DNA from: Streptomyces sp. NA02950
Lineage (GTDB): Bacteria > Actinomycetota > Actinomycetes > Streptomycetales > Streptomycetaceae
Direction of reading: 5' to 3'
Length of the DNA stretch: 64,000 nucleotides
NCBI RefSeq assembly: GCF_013364155.1
Contig: NZ_CP054916.1
Coordinates: forward strand, 7,656,001 to 7,720,000
Shown here: positions 18,172-26,174 of the stretch, in pieces
How the letters are laid out: every line of letters begins with the position of its first letter
How positions within the stretch are numbered: position 1 is the first letter of the stretch
The notes under the pieces: generated by a model
Told to the model about the DNA's origin: nothing
Databases searched by the model: none
The model's input: the letters and a program-made list of their open reading frames with translations, nothing else
Program-made: the position numbers and the translations under genes

Positions 18172-21100
18172 GCCGGTGGACCTCTGTCTTCTCACGCAGA
18201 GGCCGTAGGTCCGGATCGGCGCACGGCAGGGGAGGGCCGGTCGACGGCGGCATCTGGCCGGTGCCCGTGGAGGATATCGATGGCGTCCTTCTCCTGAGGT
18301 CTTTGGAGGACGATGTCCCGAGTGTCGCGGACGTGGCGGAGGTGGCCCGTGCCGTCCACGAGGACGATGGTGTCGTCACGGTGATGGTCGGCTCGGCGGA
18401 CCAGGCCGGGCACCACGCCCACGACTACAGTGCGCGTCTGGGTGATCTCCTGGACTCCCTGCGCGACAAGGGCGTGTCGTGCGTGCGGCTGGTGATGTCC
18501 GGTGCCGGCGACGACCAGCCGGACCGGCCCTGCCTGGCGCGCCGGATCGCCGACGCGTGGGAGATGGAGGTCATCGCCCCGGACGGGGCCGTACTCATCG
18601 CCCCCGGCGGGGCGCTGTTCGTCCAGGGGAACCCGGGGCCGGCGCGCGGATGGTGGCGGTTCGCGCCCGGCACACCGCCTCGGCCTTTGGGCCTCCGCGC
18701 GCCCGTACCGGAATGGCAGGGGGCGCTGGGCCGGGTGCCCGCCCGCACGGCCGGCGGCTGCGTGGTGGATCAGATTCCGGCAGGTATCCACATGCGCCCG
18801 GCCGAAGCGTCCCAGCTCCGCGGGGACGACCTGTGCTTCGCGATGCCTGTCCATCCCGAACGGCCCGTTCTGCTGGTCGGGGCTCTCCAGGCCGAGGACG
18901 TCCCGGCCGACGAAGTGGCCGCGGTGCTCGCGGCACTCCCGGCCGCACAGCGCTCCCGCGTCCAACTCGCGCCCGGCGGGCGGCGCGACCTGCTGCCGCT
19001 CGCCCAGTCGGTCGCCGACATGCTCGACAGCGATGTGGAGGTGCTCACCGGCATGCCGCTGCTGCCCGGGAACGCCCTGGCGGACGCGACCGCCCGCCCC
19101 ACCCTGGTGGGCGCCGGCGGAGAGCCGACCTGGCAGCCGTACGTCACGGCCGTCGCGTGCGGGCCCACCGGCGAGGACGGGACGACGCCGGAGCCCCGCC
19201 CGCTGCACAGCCATCCGCTCAACCCGGGACGCACCGGCACCGAAGACGGGACCCTGCCGCTCACCGGCCGGTGGTACGCCGTCGCGACCAGGGCCGGTGT
19301 GGCGGTGGGAGCACAGGACGGACCCGCGCCCTCCCGGAGCGAGGTGCCGGTGGACCCGGACACCCTGTCCGTCGAACTCGGCACGCCGGGAACCGCGCTG
19401 GATGACTCGGTGCTTCCCGCGCTCTCGCGGCTCCTGGACAGCCTCGGCCCCCAGAGCGTTGCGAGGAGCACCCTGCTGGTGCGTGGCACGCTCTCCACCG
19501 GGGAGACGGAACTGCGCCGCCTCTCCTCCGCGCAAGGGGTGTCGGCCCTTCGGTACCTCACCGGCGGCCCCTTGTCAGCGAGTTCCCGTTCGCGGCCGGA
19601 CCCAGTGGCGGCAGAAGCCGTGGGGCGCCCGCACCCGGACGCCGAACAGCCGGACGCCGAACAGCCCGTGCCCGCGGCCGTCGCCCCACCGGCGGGCGAC
19701 CGCGCCCCCGCGACGGTGCCGACCGCGTCCTCCACCACCGGAGCGGTACCCCGCCACCAGCCCGGGCACCGACAGCGCGAATCCGAAGCGACGAGGGACC
19801 TTTCACCGACGCGCGGTCCGGAACCGTCCGGCGCACCGGTCGGCACCGGGGGCTCCGAGCGGCCCGGCGCCCCAGCCATCGCCGGTGCGGGCCGCGGCGG
19901 CGGTGGGCTGGCGACCGCCGCCGGTACGGCCGCGGCGGCCGAGGGTGCCGGCGGCCGGACCCCGGGCAGGACCGCGGGGGCGGCAGGAACGACGTCACCC
20001 GGGGCCGGGCGGCAGGAGCCCGTCCGCACCCCGGCGGCTCCCGCGCACGGCGCGGGCACATCGCGGGCGGAGGACCCCGAGCGGGCAGAGGGCCCCGGCA
20101 CCGACAGCCAGAAGATCACTGGTGTCCTGACAGCAGGGTCCGGCCGACCACCCTCCTCCGGCGACGACTCCTCTCCCCTCCGGTCCGCTTCCGCCCCGGG
20201 CGGTGACCCGCCGACCAGCGGCCTGTCCGCCGCCGGAGTCGACGAGGGCGCGAACCGGGGTAGCGCCGACCGCGGTGACGCAAACGGCAGTAAGGCAAAC
20301 CGCGGTAACGCAAACCGCGGTGACGCAAACCGCGGTAGCGCGGACCGCGACGACCGCGACGCACCAGGCAGCAGCGGGAAGAGAACCGCGGCGGCACAGC
20401 AGCCCCCTGTCCGGGAGCCGGCCGCGACAGCCTCCGCCTCGCCGCCACCCCCACCGCCCCTCTCCGGCGTGCCCGTGCCGCTCGTGCCCGGCCACGTCAG
20501 CAGCGACGCCGAGCGTGCGGCCTTCCGCGAACTGGCGTCGGACGTCTGGGAAATCCACGGTGCCACCGTCTCGCGGATCCTCACCCGGATGCCCGCGCTG
20601 CGCGGGCAGGAGCTCGAAGCGGCCAGGGCGGACCTGGTCGCCCTGATCGCCTACCTCACCACCGAGGAAGGCCCGCTGCTCCCTCGCGCACTCGTCCGCG
20701 ACCTGCACCTCGGCGAGGGGCGCCTGCTGCCCTACGCGGCGTGTATCGCCTCGGCCCTGCGGCGGCTGCCGTCCTACCGGGGCATGGCCCTCCGCGGAGG
20801 AGACGCCGCACAACCCGCGGAAGCCGAGCCGCGGGCCGGGGCCCTGCTGCTCGAACCCGGGCCGGTCAGCTCGCTGGCCCTGTCCTCCGCACGTCCGGGC
20901 GGTGCTCCCGTGCGCTACGCGATCTGGTCGGTCACCGGGCGCAAGGTACGGCAGCTGCTGGACCGCCCGGCCGGGGCGAAGAACGCACCGGAGGAGGTCG
21001 TCTTCGCACCGGGAACGGCGTTCCGGGTGCTCGGTTCGCAGACCGTGCACGGTTCACCCGTGATCCTGCTGCGTGAGCTTCCCGGGCCGGCCACCCCCCA

Positions 21101-21251
21101 GGCGTCCTCCCCCGATGGCGTGGAGGAACTGGGCCAGTTGGACCGGGCGGCTCTGGGCCGGCTCGAAGCAGCGCTCGGCCAGCGGTTCACCACCGAGCAG
21201 GGAGGCGACTGGCCGGAGCGGTGCACCGGCCCGTTGGGATCCGGAGGCTGA
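18168..21251 (+). CDS. Large protein with C-terminal ADP-ribosyltransferase-like domain
   Basis: GTG at 18168 overlaps the previous stop (GTGA). The first 460 residues contain two or three alpha/beta segments resembling the caspase-like domains of the giant protein, but the Cys position is replaced (RLVMSGAGD). Residues about 470-770 form a Pro/Ala/Gly-rich linker with a Gly-Asp-Ala-Asn-Arg repeat. The C-terminus (about 780-1020) has a helical part and then ADP-ribosyltransferase-like signatures in order: YRG with Arg871, LALSSA (906-908), and APEEVVFAPGTAFRVL with Glu942/943. Unlike the ART-like folds of the giant protein, the Arg and a Glu are kept, so it may be active. No signal peptide is visible; export by type VII secretion is an inference from the neighbour. 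It could also be a structural partner of the giant protein. Confidence 0.7.
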   Translation: MSRWTSVFSRRGRRSGSAHGRGGPVDGGIWPVPVEDIDGVLLLRSLEDDVPSVADVAEVARAVHEDDGVVTVMVGSADQAGHHAHDYSARLGDLLDSLRDKGVSCVRLVMSGAGDDQPDRPCLARRIADAWEMEVIAPDGAVLIAPGGALFVQGNPGPARGWWRFAPGTPPRPLGLRAPVPEWQGALGRVPARTAGGCVVDQIPAGIHMRPAEASQLRGDDLCFAMPVHPERPVLLVGALQAEDVPADEVAAVLAALPAAQRSRVQLAPGGRRDLLPLAQSVADMLDSDVEVLTGMPLLPGNALADATARPTLVGAGGEPTWQPYVTAVACGPTGEDGTTPEPRPLHSHPLNPGRTGTEDGTLPLTGRWYAVATRAGVAVGAQDGPAPSRSEVPVDPDTLSVELGTPGTALDDSVLPALSRLLDSLGPQSVARSTLLVRGTLSTGETELRRLSSAQGVSALRYLTGGPLSASSRSRPDPVAAEAVGRPHPDAEQPDAEQPVPAAVAPPAGDRAPATVPTASSTTGAVPRHQPGHRQRESEATRDLSPTRGPEPSGAPVGTGGSERPGAPAIAGAGRGGGGLATAAGTAAAAEGAGGRTPGRTAGAAGTTSPGAGRQEPVRTPAAPAHGAGTSRAEDPERAEGPGTDSQKITGVLTAGSGRPPSSGDDSSPLRSASAPGGDPPTSGLSAAGVDEGANRGSADRGDANGSKANRGNANRGDANRGSADRDDRDAPGSSGKRTAAAQQPPVREPAATASASPPPPPPLSGVPVPLVPGHVSSDAERAAFRELASDVWEIHGATVSRILTRMPALRGQELEAARADLVALIAYLTTEEGPLLPRALVRDLHLGEGRLLPYAACIASALRRLPSYRGMALRGGDAAQPAEAEPRAGALLLEPGPVSSLALSSARPGGAPVRYAIWSVTGRKVRQLLDRPAGAKNAPEEVVFAPGTAFRVLGSQTVHGSPVILLRELPGPATPQASSPDGVEELGQLDRAALGRLEAALGQRFTTEQGGDWPERCTGPLGSGG
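20270..20345 (+). repeat. 15-bp tandem repeats inside coding sequence
   Basis: About five imperfect copies of a 15-base unit (AACCGCGGTGACGCA and variants) encode Asn-Arg-Gly-Asp/Asn/Ser-Ala. They lie in the linker of the 1,027-residue protein and keep the reading frame, so length variation by slippage is possible. Confidence 0.7.
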
Positions 21252-21333
21252 CCGCCTCGCCTGCGACGGCCCGCGAGTGTCCACCGCAGAACGCGCGGAC
21301 AGCGGGCGGCACACAACGACAAAGGAGAACGGC

Positions 21334-21486
21334 ATGCCAGGACCCCCCTGGCCCTGCGGCAGAACGTTACGAGCCCTCCACGGCAGACGGGACCACCGAC
21401 CCGTCGGCTGTCACCAACCCCGCCCATCCGCCGGACTGCCGCACGGTCCCATGGGCCTCGAGCAACCACAGGAGAGGATCACATGA
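21334..21486 (+). CDS. Possible small ORF (50 aa) coupled to ricin-domain gene
   Basis: An ATG at 21334 lies 6 bases after a strong AAAGGAG ribosome site (21321-21327). The frame ends with a TGA that overlaps the ATG of the next gene (ATGA at 21483-21486), a typical translational coupling. The 50-residue product is rich in Pro, Arg, His and Trp and is not recognised. The run of six C at 21342-21347 is a possible frameshift site: the neighbouring frame reads more like ordinary protein (PAAERYEPSTADGTTDPSAV). The ribosome site is real-looking, but the product as read is doubtful. Confidence 0.35.
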   Translation: MPGPPWPCGRTLRALHGRRDHRPVGCHQPRPSAGLPHGPMGLEQPQERIT

Positions 21487-22739
21487 CCGCTGAGGAGACA
21501 TCCGGCAGCACTGCCGACCGAGAGGCCGGGGTGCGCCGGGCGATCACGTTGCCGGCCACCTCCGGCGATCCCGCCGCGGTACTGCCCGACTTGCACCGGC
21601 AGTCCTCGGGGCAGGCCACGGCAGCCGCGGTGGTTGAGCCGAATGCCACGTACGCCGAGCCGGCAACGGTCGAGCCGCCCCAGAGGGCGGTGCCCGCGCG
21701 GTTGAAGCGCGGGATTCTCGCCGGGCGCAGGAATTCCGAGGCGGGGCAGCTGCCGCGGGCGGTCCCGGACGCTGCCGCGCCGGATGCCGAGGCCGCTGCC
21801 GCGCCGGACGCCGAGGCCGCCGCCGCGGAAACGCGTGGTGAGGCCGGCCTGGGTGTACCGGAGTCGGCCACGGCCGCGCGATCGGAGCCCGCCCGACCCG
21901 GAACAGCCGGGGACACGCCTCCGGGCCGCCCCAACAAGCCGATGCTGGCGGCCGCCGCGCTGGCGGGCGTCGTGCTGCTCGGTGTCCCCATTCTCCTGAT
22001 CGGCGGGGACGACAAGGACCACAAGGGGCAGCAGAACGTTGCCAACTCCCGGGACGATACCGTGCTCGGGGATGCCGGGCAGGAACAGCCCCCCTCGGGC
22101 AAGTACGCACCGTCCACGCCGGAGGAAGAGCGGGACTCGCCGGGTAAGAAGGGGGACTCGCCGGGTGAGAAGCGGGACTCGCTGAAGCCAGACCGCCCCT
22201 TCCACGGCAATGGCCCGCACGAGAAGGCGGCCAAGGCGCCGGAGGGGAACACCAAGGGCGGCAACGGCGAGCAAGAGGCCGCCAAGCCGCAAGCCTCGTC
22301 GGCCGCGATCAGCAAGCAGGCGAAGCCGTCCGCCAAGGTCGCCGCTTCCGGGCACTGGGAGACCAAGGAGCGCAGCGTGACCAACGCGCAGACCGGCCTG
22401 TGCCTGACCACCGTGAACGGCCGCGAGGTCGGCCAGGGATCGTGCGGCGGCAGCAGCGTCTGGACGCGGTACGTGATGCCCGACGGAACGGCGCTGCTCA
22501 AACTCAAGAGCGCGAACCGGTGCCTCGACAACGACGGCGGCAACCTGTACGTGTCCTCGTGCACCCCGAATGACGCGGGCCAGGTCTGGCGTACTCCTTC
22601 CGCCGGGGACTGCGAGGTCGTCCTGCAAGCAAGCGGCGGGGCCCTGGTGACCGGGTGGAACGACAAGACGGTGTCCATGCGCGCAAGAGGCGATGCAGGC
22701 GACGCGGACAAGCAGAAATGGGGATTCTCCCGGTGCTGA
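21483..22739 (+). CDS. Membrane-anchored protein with C-terminal ricin-type beta-trefoil domain
   Basis: This 418-residue protein starts at ATG with GGAGAG upstream. An Ala/Glu-rich N-terminal 150 residues contains a duplicated APDAEAAA unit. One transmembrane helix follows (about 153-175, AAAALAGVVLLGVPILLIGG), then a Lys/Glu/Asp-rich stalk, and a ricin-like lectin domain (about 300-418) with QTGLCLT, NRCLDND and QVWRT motifs and paired cysteines. The topology suggests a cytoplasmic N-terminus and an external carbohydrate-binding domain. As last gene of the secretion-associated group, it may hold effectors at, or direct them to, the cell wall; this is inferred. A strong terminator follows. 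Confidence 0.7.
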   Translation: MTAEETSGSTADREAGVRRAITLPATSGDPAAVLPDLHRQSSGQATAAAVVEPNATYAEPATVEPPQRAVPARLKRGILAGRRNSEAGQLPRAVPDAAAPDAEAAAAPDAEAAAAETRGEAGLGVPESATAARSEPARPGTAGDTPPGRPNKPMLAAAALAGVVLLGVPILLIGGDDKDHKGQQNVANSRDDTVLGDAGQEQPPSGKYAPSTPEEERDSPGKKGDSPGEKRDSLKPDRPFHGNGPHEKAAKAPEGNTKGGNGEQEAAKPQASSAAISKQAKPSAKVAASGHWETKERSVTNAQTGLCLTTVNGREVGQGSCGGSSVWTRYVMPDGTALLKLKSANRCLDNDGGNLYVSSCTPNDAGQVWRTPSAGDCEVVLQASGGALVTGWNDKTVSMRARGDAGDADKQKWGFSRC

Positions 22740-22771
22740 ACCGCTCCTGATCACAGGGCCTGTCAGCGGTT

Positions 22772-22804
22772 GCGGCCGGCACGCGGTATCTGCGTGCCGG
22801 CCGC
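22772..22804 (+). terminator. Rho-independent-like hairpin after ricin-domain gene
   Basis: Perfect 13-bp stem GCGGCCGGCACGC / GCGTGCCGGCCGC with a 7-base loop, 33 bases after the stop. There is no U-tract, as is usual in Streptomyces. It closes the group that begins with the giant gene and faces the 3' end of the SorC gene. Confidence 0.75.
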
Positions 22805-22962
22805 GGCCGACGCCCTGCCCCTGAGGCCTCGGCAAAGTGACACGTTGCTCCGCGTACCGGGCAATGGCCATGACGCGCCGTCACTTTGGTCGGCGCGTCA
22901 CGACGAACCGTAGGGAGACCGGAGTACGGCACAGCCGATAGACGACAGCCCGAGCAGATTCT

Positions 22963-23955
22963 CTACGGAGTCGACGGGCTGGAGTCGGGGCTGAGCAAGC
23001 GCCGGGCAACCGAACTGTCCGTAATAATGCCGGTGAGAAGTCCGGACTTCAGAACGGCGCGGATGGCATCGGCCTTCCGGGTATTCCCCGCAACGGCGAT
23101 CACCTCTGGGACTTTCCGCAGCTCCTCGACCTCTATCGAGATCACGCGGTCACTCAGCTCGGTTGCCACCACGGCACCATCGCGGTCAAAGAGGTGACCG
23201 CACATCTCGGCCCGTACGCCGAGTTCCCGGTACGTCTCGCGCTCACGTTCCGTCAGGGCGTCGTAAACCGTGGACAGCGTGGGTGCCCAAGCCCCGATTT
23301 CGACAACAGCCTTGCTGACGTGTGGGAACTGGGCGAGTGTGGCAGCGATTCCGGGTTGTTTGCCCAGGATCGTGGCCGTCAATCCGTTGGGCACGAGGAG
23401 GGGGACGTACAGGGGGAACGCGGTGCCGCCGCCGGCCGCCGCCGCACGAAGGACCGCGGCGACCGATGCGTCGCTGTCCCACTCGTCCGGGTGGGAGCCG
23501 GTGAGCTGGACCACCTGACACGGGGCCAACGTCGTGATGGCTCTACCGAGGGCTTCCACCGAGCGGCCCCAAGCCAGTCCAAGGACGTCGTCCTCATCGA
23601 CGATGTCGGAGATCAACCGTGCGGCTGCCGCTCCCAGCCATGGGATCACCTCATCGGGGCGCATCTCACGCGCACCCTGACACTCGGCGATCACGGTCAC
23701 GTGGGAGAGCTTGAAGCGCTCTGTGAGGGCCAGGGAGAGATCGACGTCTATCGTGACCGGAACGGTGATGTCGATCCGCACAATGCCCTGGGCAAGCGCT
23801 CCCGCGAGTATGCGAGCCACCTTGAACCGGCTGATCTTGAACTCGTCGGCGATCTCGCTCTTCGACCGGTGCTCAAGATAGAACCGTCTGGCAATGGAGG
23901 CAGCCAGAAAGACGTCGGTTGCCGGCGATGATGGGGGCGTACTTACCGCGCCCAT
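22963..23955 (-). CDS. SorC/DeoR-family sugar-binding transcriptional regulator (copy 1)
   Basis: The protein has 330 residues from the ATG at 23955, preceded by AGGGGGATCGAT; the same start context is found in copy 2. An N-terminal HTH (about 15-55, KSEIADEFKISRFKVARIL) is followed by a SorC-type effector-binding domain with GLAWGRSV and QLTGSHPDEWD. SorC regulators bind a phosphorylated sugar and control sugar operons, but no sugar operon is adjacent. The protein is very similar to the one encoded at 26906-27919 over its whole length, showing a recent duplication. An alternative upstream start at 23973 adds six residues but lacks the conserved spacing. Confidence 0.85.
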   Translation of the reverse strand: MGAVSTPPSSPATDVFLAASIARRFYLEHRSKSEIADEFKISRFKVARILAGALAQGIVRIDITVPVTIDVDLSLALTERFKLSHVTVIAECQGAREMRPDEVIPWLGAAAARLISDIVDEDDVLGLAWGRSVEALGRAITTLAPCQVVQLTGSHPDEWDSDASVAAVLRAAAAGGGTAFPLYVPLLVPNGLTATILGKQPGIAATLAQFPHVSKAVVEIGAWAPTLSTVYDALTERERETYRELGVRAEMCGHLFDRDGAVVATELSDRVISIEVEELRKVPEVIAVAGNTRKADAIRAVLKSGLLTGIITDSSVARRLLSPDSSPSTP

Positions 23956-24197
23956 ATCGATCCCCCTGCTCACATGCTCTGGCGGGCGGCGTCATGCGTG
24001 GTTGCCGCCGTACGGATGTCTGCTGTTACGGCCAGAGAGGCCGCGGGCGCCATCGGCCTCGGAGGAGCGCTCGTGAAGCTCCTGAGGGTCGCTCACGCGG
24101 ACATCGGCGGGCCGTCCGGTGACGGTCGTGCGGCGGGCAGCTGGGCCCCACTCCCGGACTGGGCGGCGCCACGGTCAAGCCGGCCGAGATGGCCGCG

Positions 24198-24227
24198 GCC
24201 TCCGGTCGGCGAGTGCCGTCCGGAGGC
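24198..24227 (-). terminator. Hairpin downstream of tautomerase copy 1
   Basis: Stem GCCTCCGGTCGG / CCGTCCGGAGGC with loop CGAGTG, one mismatch, lying 42 bases after the tautomerase stop. The paralogous tautomerase gene at 42594 has a matching hairpin in the same relative place (loop CGGGTG), so gene and terminator were probably duplicated together. Confidence 0.65.
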
Positions 24228-24268
24228 GCGGTAGGCGGGCAGCGTACGCAGCGGTGCCGGCGCGGTCG

Positions 24269-24484
24269 TCAGCCGTCCGCGCTCTGCTGGAGCATGGCGA
24301 GGGTCAGAACGTTGCCGCCGATGCCCCAGCCACCGTCGGCGACCTCCTCGACCAGCACCATGGTGTTGGCGCGGGCACGCTCGCCGTAGATCTCGACGTA
24401 CAGCTCGGTGGTACGGGTGACGATCTGCTCCTTCTGCTTCTCGTCCAGGGTGCCGGCGGGAACCTTGAAGTTGGCGAAAGGCAT
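24269..24484 (-). CDS. 4-oxalocrotonate tautomerase family protein (copy 1)
   Basis: This 71-residue protein begins MPFANFKVPAG, so removal of Met leaves the catalytic N-terminal proline of the family. The length fits one tautomerase subunit; such enzymes work as hexamers. GERARANTMVLVEEV carries the conserved arginines. A purine-rich AGGAAAGAGAA ribosome site precedes the ATG. It differs from the copy at 42594-42809 at only a few positions. Next to that copy stand two SDR genes and an intact divergent MmyB-type regulator; here the SDR genes are missing and the regulator is broken. The natural substrate cannot be read from sequence. Confidence 0.9.
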   Translation of the reverse strand: MPFANFKVPAGTLDEKQKEQIVTRTTELYVEIYGERARANTMVLVEEVADGGWGIGGNVLTLAMLQQSADG

Positions 24485-24759
24485 GGTCGTTCTCTTTCCT
24501 ATGGATCGGAACAGGTTGTAGAGGGCTGCCCACGGCGTGCGGGTTGTCCAGCCCTGGTGGGTGGCCGGCTGACCCGGCCGCGGCCCCGCGCTCGGCAGAT
24601 GTCCTCCGCAGGCGCGGTGAGCGGTGGGGAAGGGCCGGGACGTGGCGCTGTCGCCGGTCCGGTGTGATGTCCATGATCGCCTGTGGAGCCGCCTCCAGCC
24701 ACGGTTGTGCTGACCCGGGGGTTGTCATCCCCTGGTTCAGCCCGTGCGGCGAATGACGA

Positions 24760-24985
24760 GGGTGCCGGTGGATCTTCCCGCGCTCGCCGCATGACCGAAG
24801 TCCCGGCGCGACCGGATCCGGCTGGCCAGGCATCGGTCTGCCCATCGGGCCCCGGCCCCGGCGCCGGGTGCCCGGCCTGCGGCGCGAGGAGGTCGCACAG
24901 CCGGCCGGCCTGTGTCGGTGGACTTGTACTCAGCCGCAGTTCGCTATCGCCGCCAGGAGCTGTCCGGCCGATCACGTGGCGGGGC
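24760..24985 (+). pseudogene. N-terminal remnant of an XRE/MmyB-type regulator
   Basis: The DNA is clearly similar to the first approximately 200 bases of the intact regulator at 44813: start-region match, the Arg-Arg-Val-Pro-Gly-Leu-Arg-Arg-Glu-Glu-Val-Ala block (24867-24900), and similar upstream DNA containing CCGGGGGTTGTC. Small indels disrupt the frame and the match stops near 24985. It is divergent from the tautomerase gene, as the intact regulator is from its SDR-tautomerase set. Confidence 0.75.
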
Positions 24986-25045
24986 CGTGGAGCCCTCCAC
25001 CAGCCCAGGACGAGCCGTCGGCTGGGCTGGTGGGGCGGGTCGGCG

Positions 25046-25930
25046 TCAGTCGGTGGTGAAGTAGTGGCCGTCCTCGAGGTCGGCGATCAGGCCGGGGTGG
25101 ACCGGCTCCCAGTCCAGCAACTGCCTGGTGTCCGCGTTGGGCATCGTGATGTCGAGCGTGATGAACGGGAAGACCTTGAAGTGGTCCGCGGCCTGCTCGG
25201 CCGGGATGCTCACGGCCGGGACGTTGAAATGGCGGCCGATGGTCTCGGCGATCTCGCGCACCGTGATGCCCTCTTCGGTCGCGGCGTACAGCTGCGAGCC
25301 GGCCGGGGCCTTCTCCAGCGCCAGTCGGTAGAGGTGGCCGACGTCCAGGACGTGAGCGGCGGGCCAGCGGTTGGCGCCGTCGCCGATGTAGCCGGACACG
25401 CCCGTGTCGCGGGCGATCTTGATCAGTGTGGGGATGAATCCGGTCTTGTCCCGCGTGCTGTGCGTGACCGGTGGGATCGCGACGAGCACGGCCCGCACAT
25501 CGCGTTCGGTGAAGGTGGCGATCGCGCGCGCGACGGCGGAGCGGGGGTTGGCGTCGATGGCCGCGTCGCGCTTCGCGTGGCCGGTGCGCGTCAGGCCGAT
25601 GCCGATGAGGGCCTTGCCCGTGCCGGCCAGCGCGTCGCCGAGTGTCTGCACCACGGCCAGGTCGGCAGCCACCGCGTCGGCGAACTTCCCGGCGGCGATG
25701 GCGTCATGGTTGAACGCCAGGTGGATGACCGCGTCCGCGTCGGCCGCGGCCGCGCGCAGACCGTCCAGGTCGTCGAGGTCGCCGCGGCGCACCTCGGCGC
25801 CCAGGGCCTGGACGGTGGCGGCCGAGGCGTCGGACCGGGCCAGTCCGACGACCTCGTGTCCGGCCTGGATCAGTTCGGGCACCACGGCCGATGCGATGTG
25901 GCCGCTGGCACCGGTGACGAGGACACGCAT
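25046..25930 (-). CDS. NAD(P)-dependent epimerase/dehydratase-like (atypical SDR) protein
   Basis: The product has 294 residues from the ATG at 25930, with GGAGAG upstream. The N-terminal Rossmann motif TGASGHIASAVVPEL binds a dinucleotide; the usual Tyr-x-x-x-Lys of classical SDRs is not obvious, as in atypical SDR or NmrA-like proteins. Other family blocks are GDLDDLDGLRAAAADADAVIHLA and RWPAAHVLDVGHLYRLALE. The divergent TetR gene at 26175 is the likely regulator, with a MITE-like element between them. Probably a cytosolic oxidoreductase for a small carbonyl or sugar-like compound; the substrate is unknown. Confidence 0.8.
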   Translation of the reverse strand: MRVLVTGASGHIASAVVPELIQAGHEVVGLARSDASAATVQALGAEVRRGDLDDLDGLRAAAADADAVIHLAFNHDAIAAGKFADAVAADLAVVQTLGDALAGTGKALIGIGLTRTGHAKRDAAIDANPRSAVARAIATFTERDVRAVLVAIPPVTHSTRDKTGFIPTLIKIARDTGVSGYIGDGANRWPAAHVLDVGHLYRLALEKAPAGSQLYAATEEGITVREIAETIGRHFNVPAVSIPAEQAADHFKVFPFITLDITMPNADTRQLLDWEPVHPGLIADLEDGHYFTTD

Positions 25931-25962
25931 CAGTAGCTCTCCAATGATGGGGCGCCGCGCTC

Positions 25963-26090
25963 GGGCGTGTTTCGAAAGTCCCGCCTGCCCCGCGACGCCT
26001 GGCAGGCTCCCCCAGCTACCGCTGGGAGGTGCCCACTGACGCCGCGGGGCCCGCCCTCCGGGCGGACGGCGCTCCTTTCGAAACACGCCC
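25963..26090. mobile_element. MITE-like element, about 128 bp, 16-bp perfect terminal inverted repeats
   Basis: Left end GGGCGTGTTTCGAAAG (25963-25978) and right end CTTTCGAAACACGCCC (26075-26090) are perfect inverted copies. The interior has no ORF but contains hairpins (CCCAGC-TACC-GCTGGG and GGGCCCGCCCTCCGGGC). Size, ends and lack of coding capacity fit a miniature transposable element. No clear target-site duplication is seen. It lies between the divergent epimerase and TetR genes. Confidence 0.75.
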
Positions 26091-26102
26091 TTGGGCGGAA
26101 CG

Positions 26103-26162
26103 AAGTGATGTGACTTGGTTCCATCACCATAGCCGATGTGACGGGACCAAGTAACATCACTT
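26103..26162. promoter_or_regulatory. Inverted-repeat operator upstream of tetR
   Basis: Left arm AAGTGATGTGACTTGGTTCC (26103-26122) and right arm GGACCAAGTAACATCACTT (26144-26162) are imperfect inverted copies with core ACTTGGT/ACCAAGT. The right arm abuts the first possible tetR ATG. This is the expected site for autoregulation and for control of the divergent epimerase gene. Confidence 0.75.
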
Positions 26163-26174
26163 ATGCTGTCCGGC

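Noticed and set aside
20270..20345. Short regular repeats that could suggest a CRISPR array.
   Set aside because: The 15-base units have no spacers and lie in frame inside a coding linker.
24683..25936. A 417-codon + strand frame covering the regulator remnant and the antisense of the epimerase-like gene.
   Set aside because: Composition is that of an antisense shadow; the epimerase-like gene on the - strand has clear motifs and a ribosome site.
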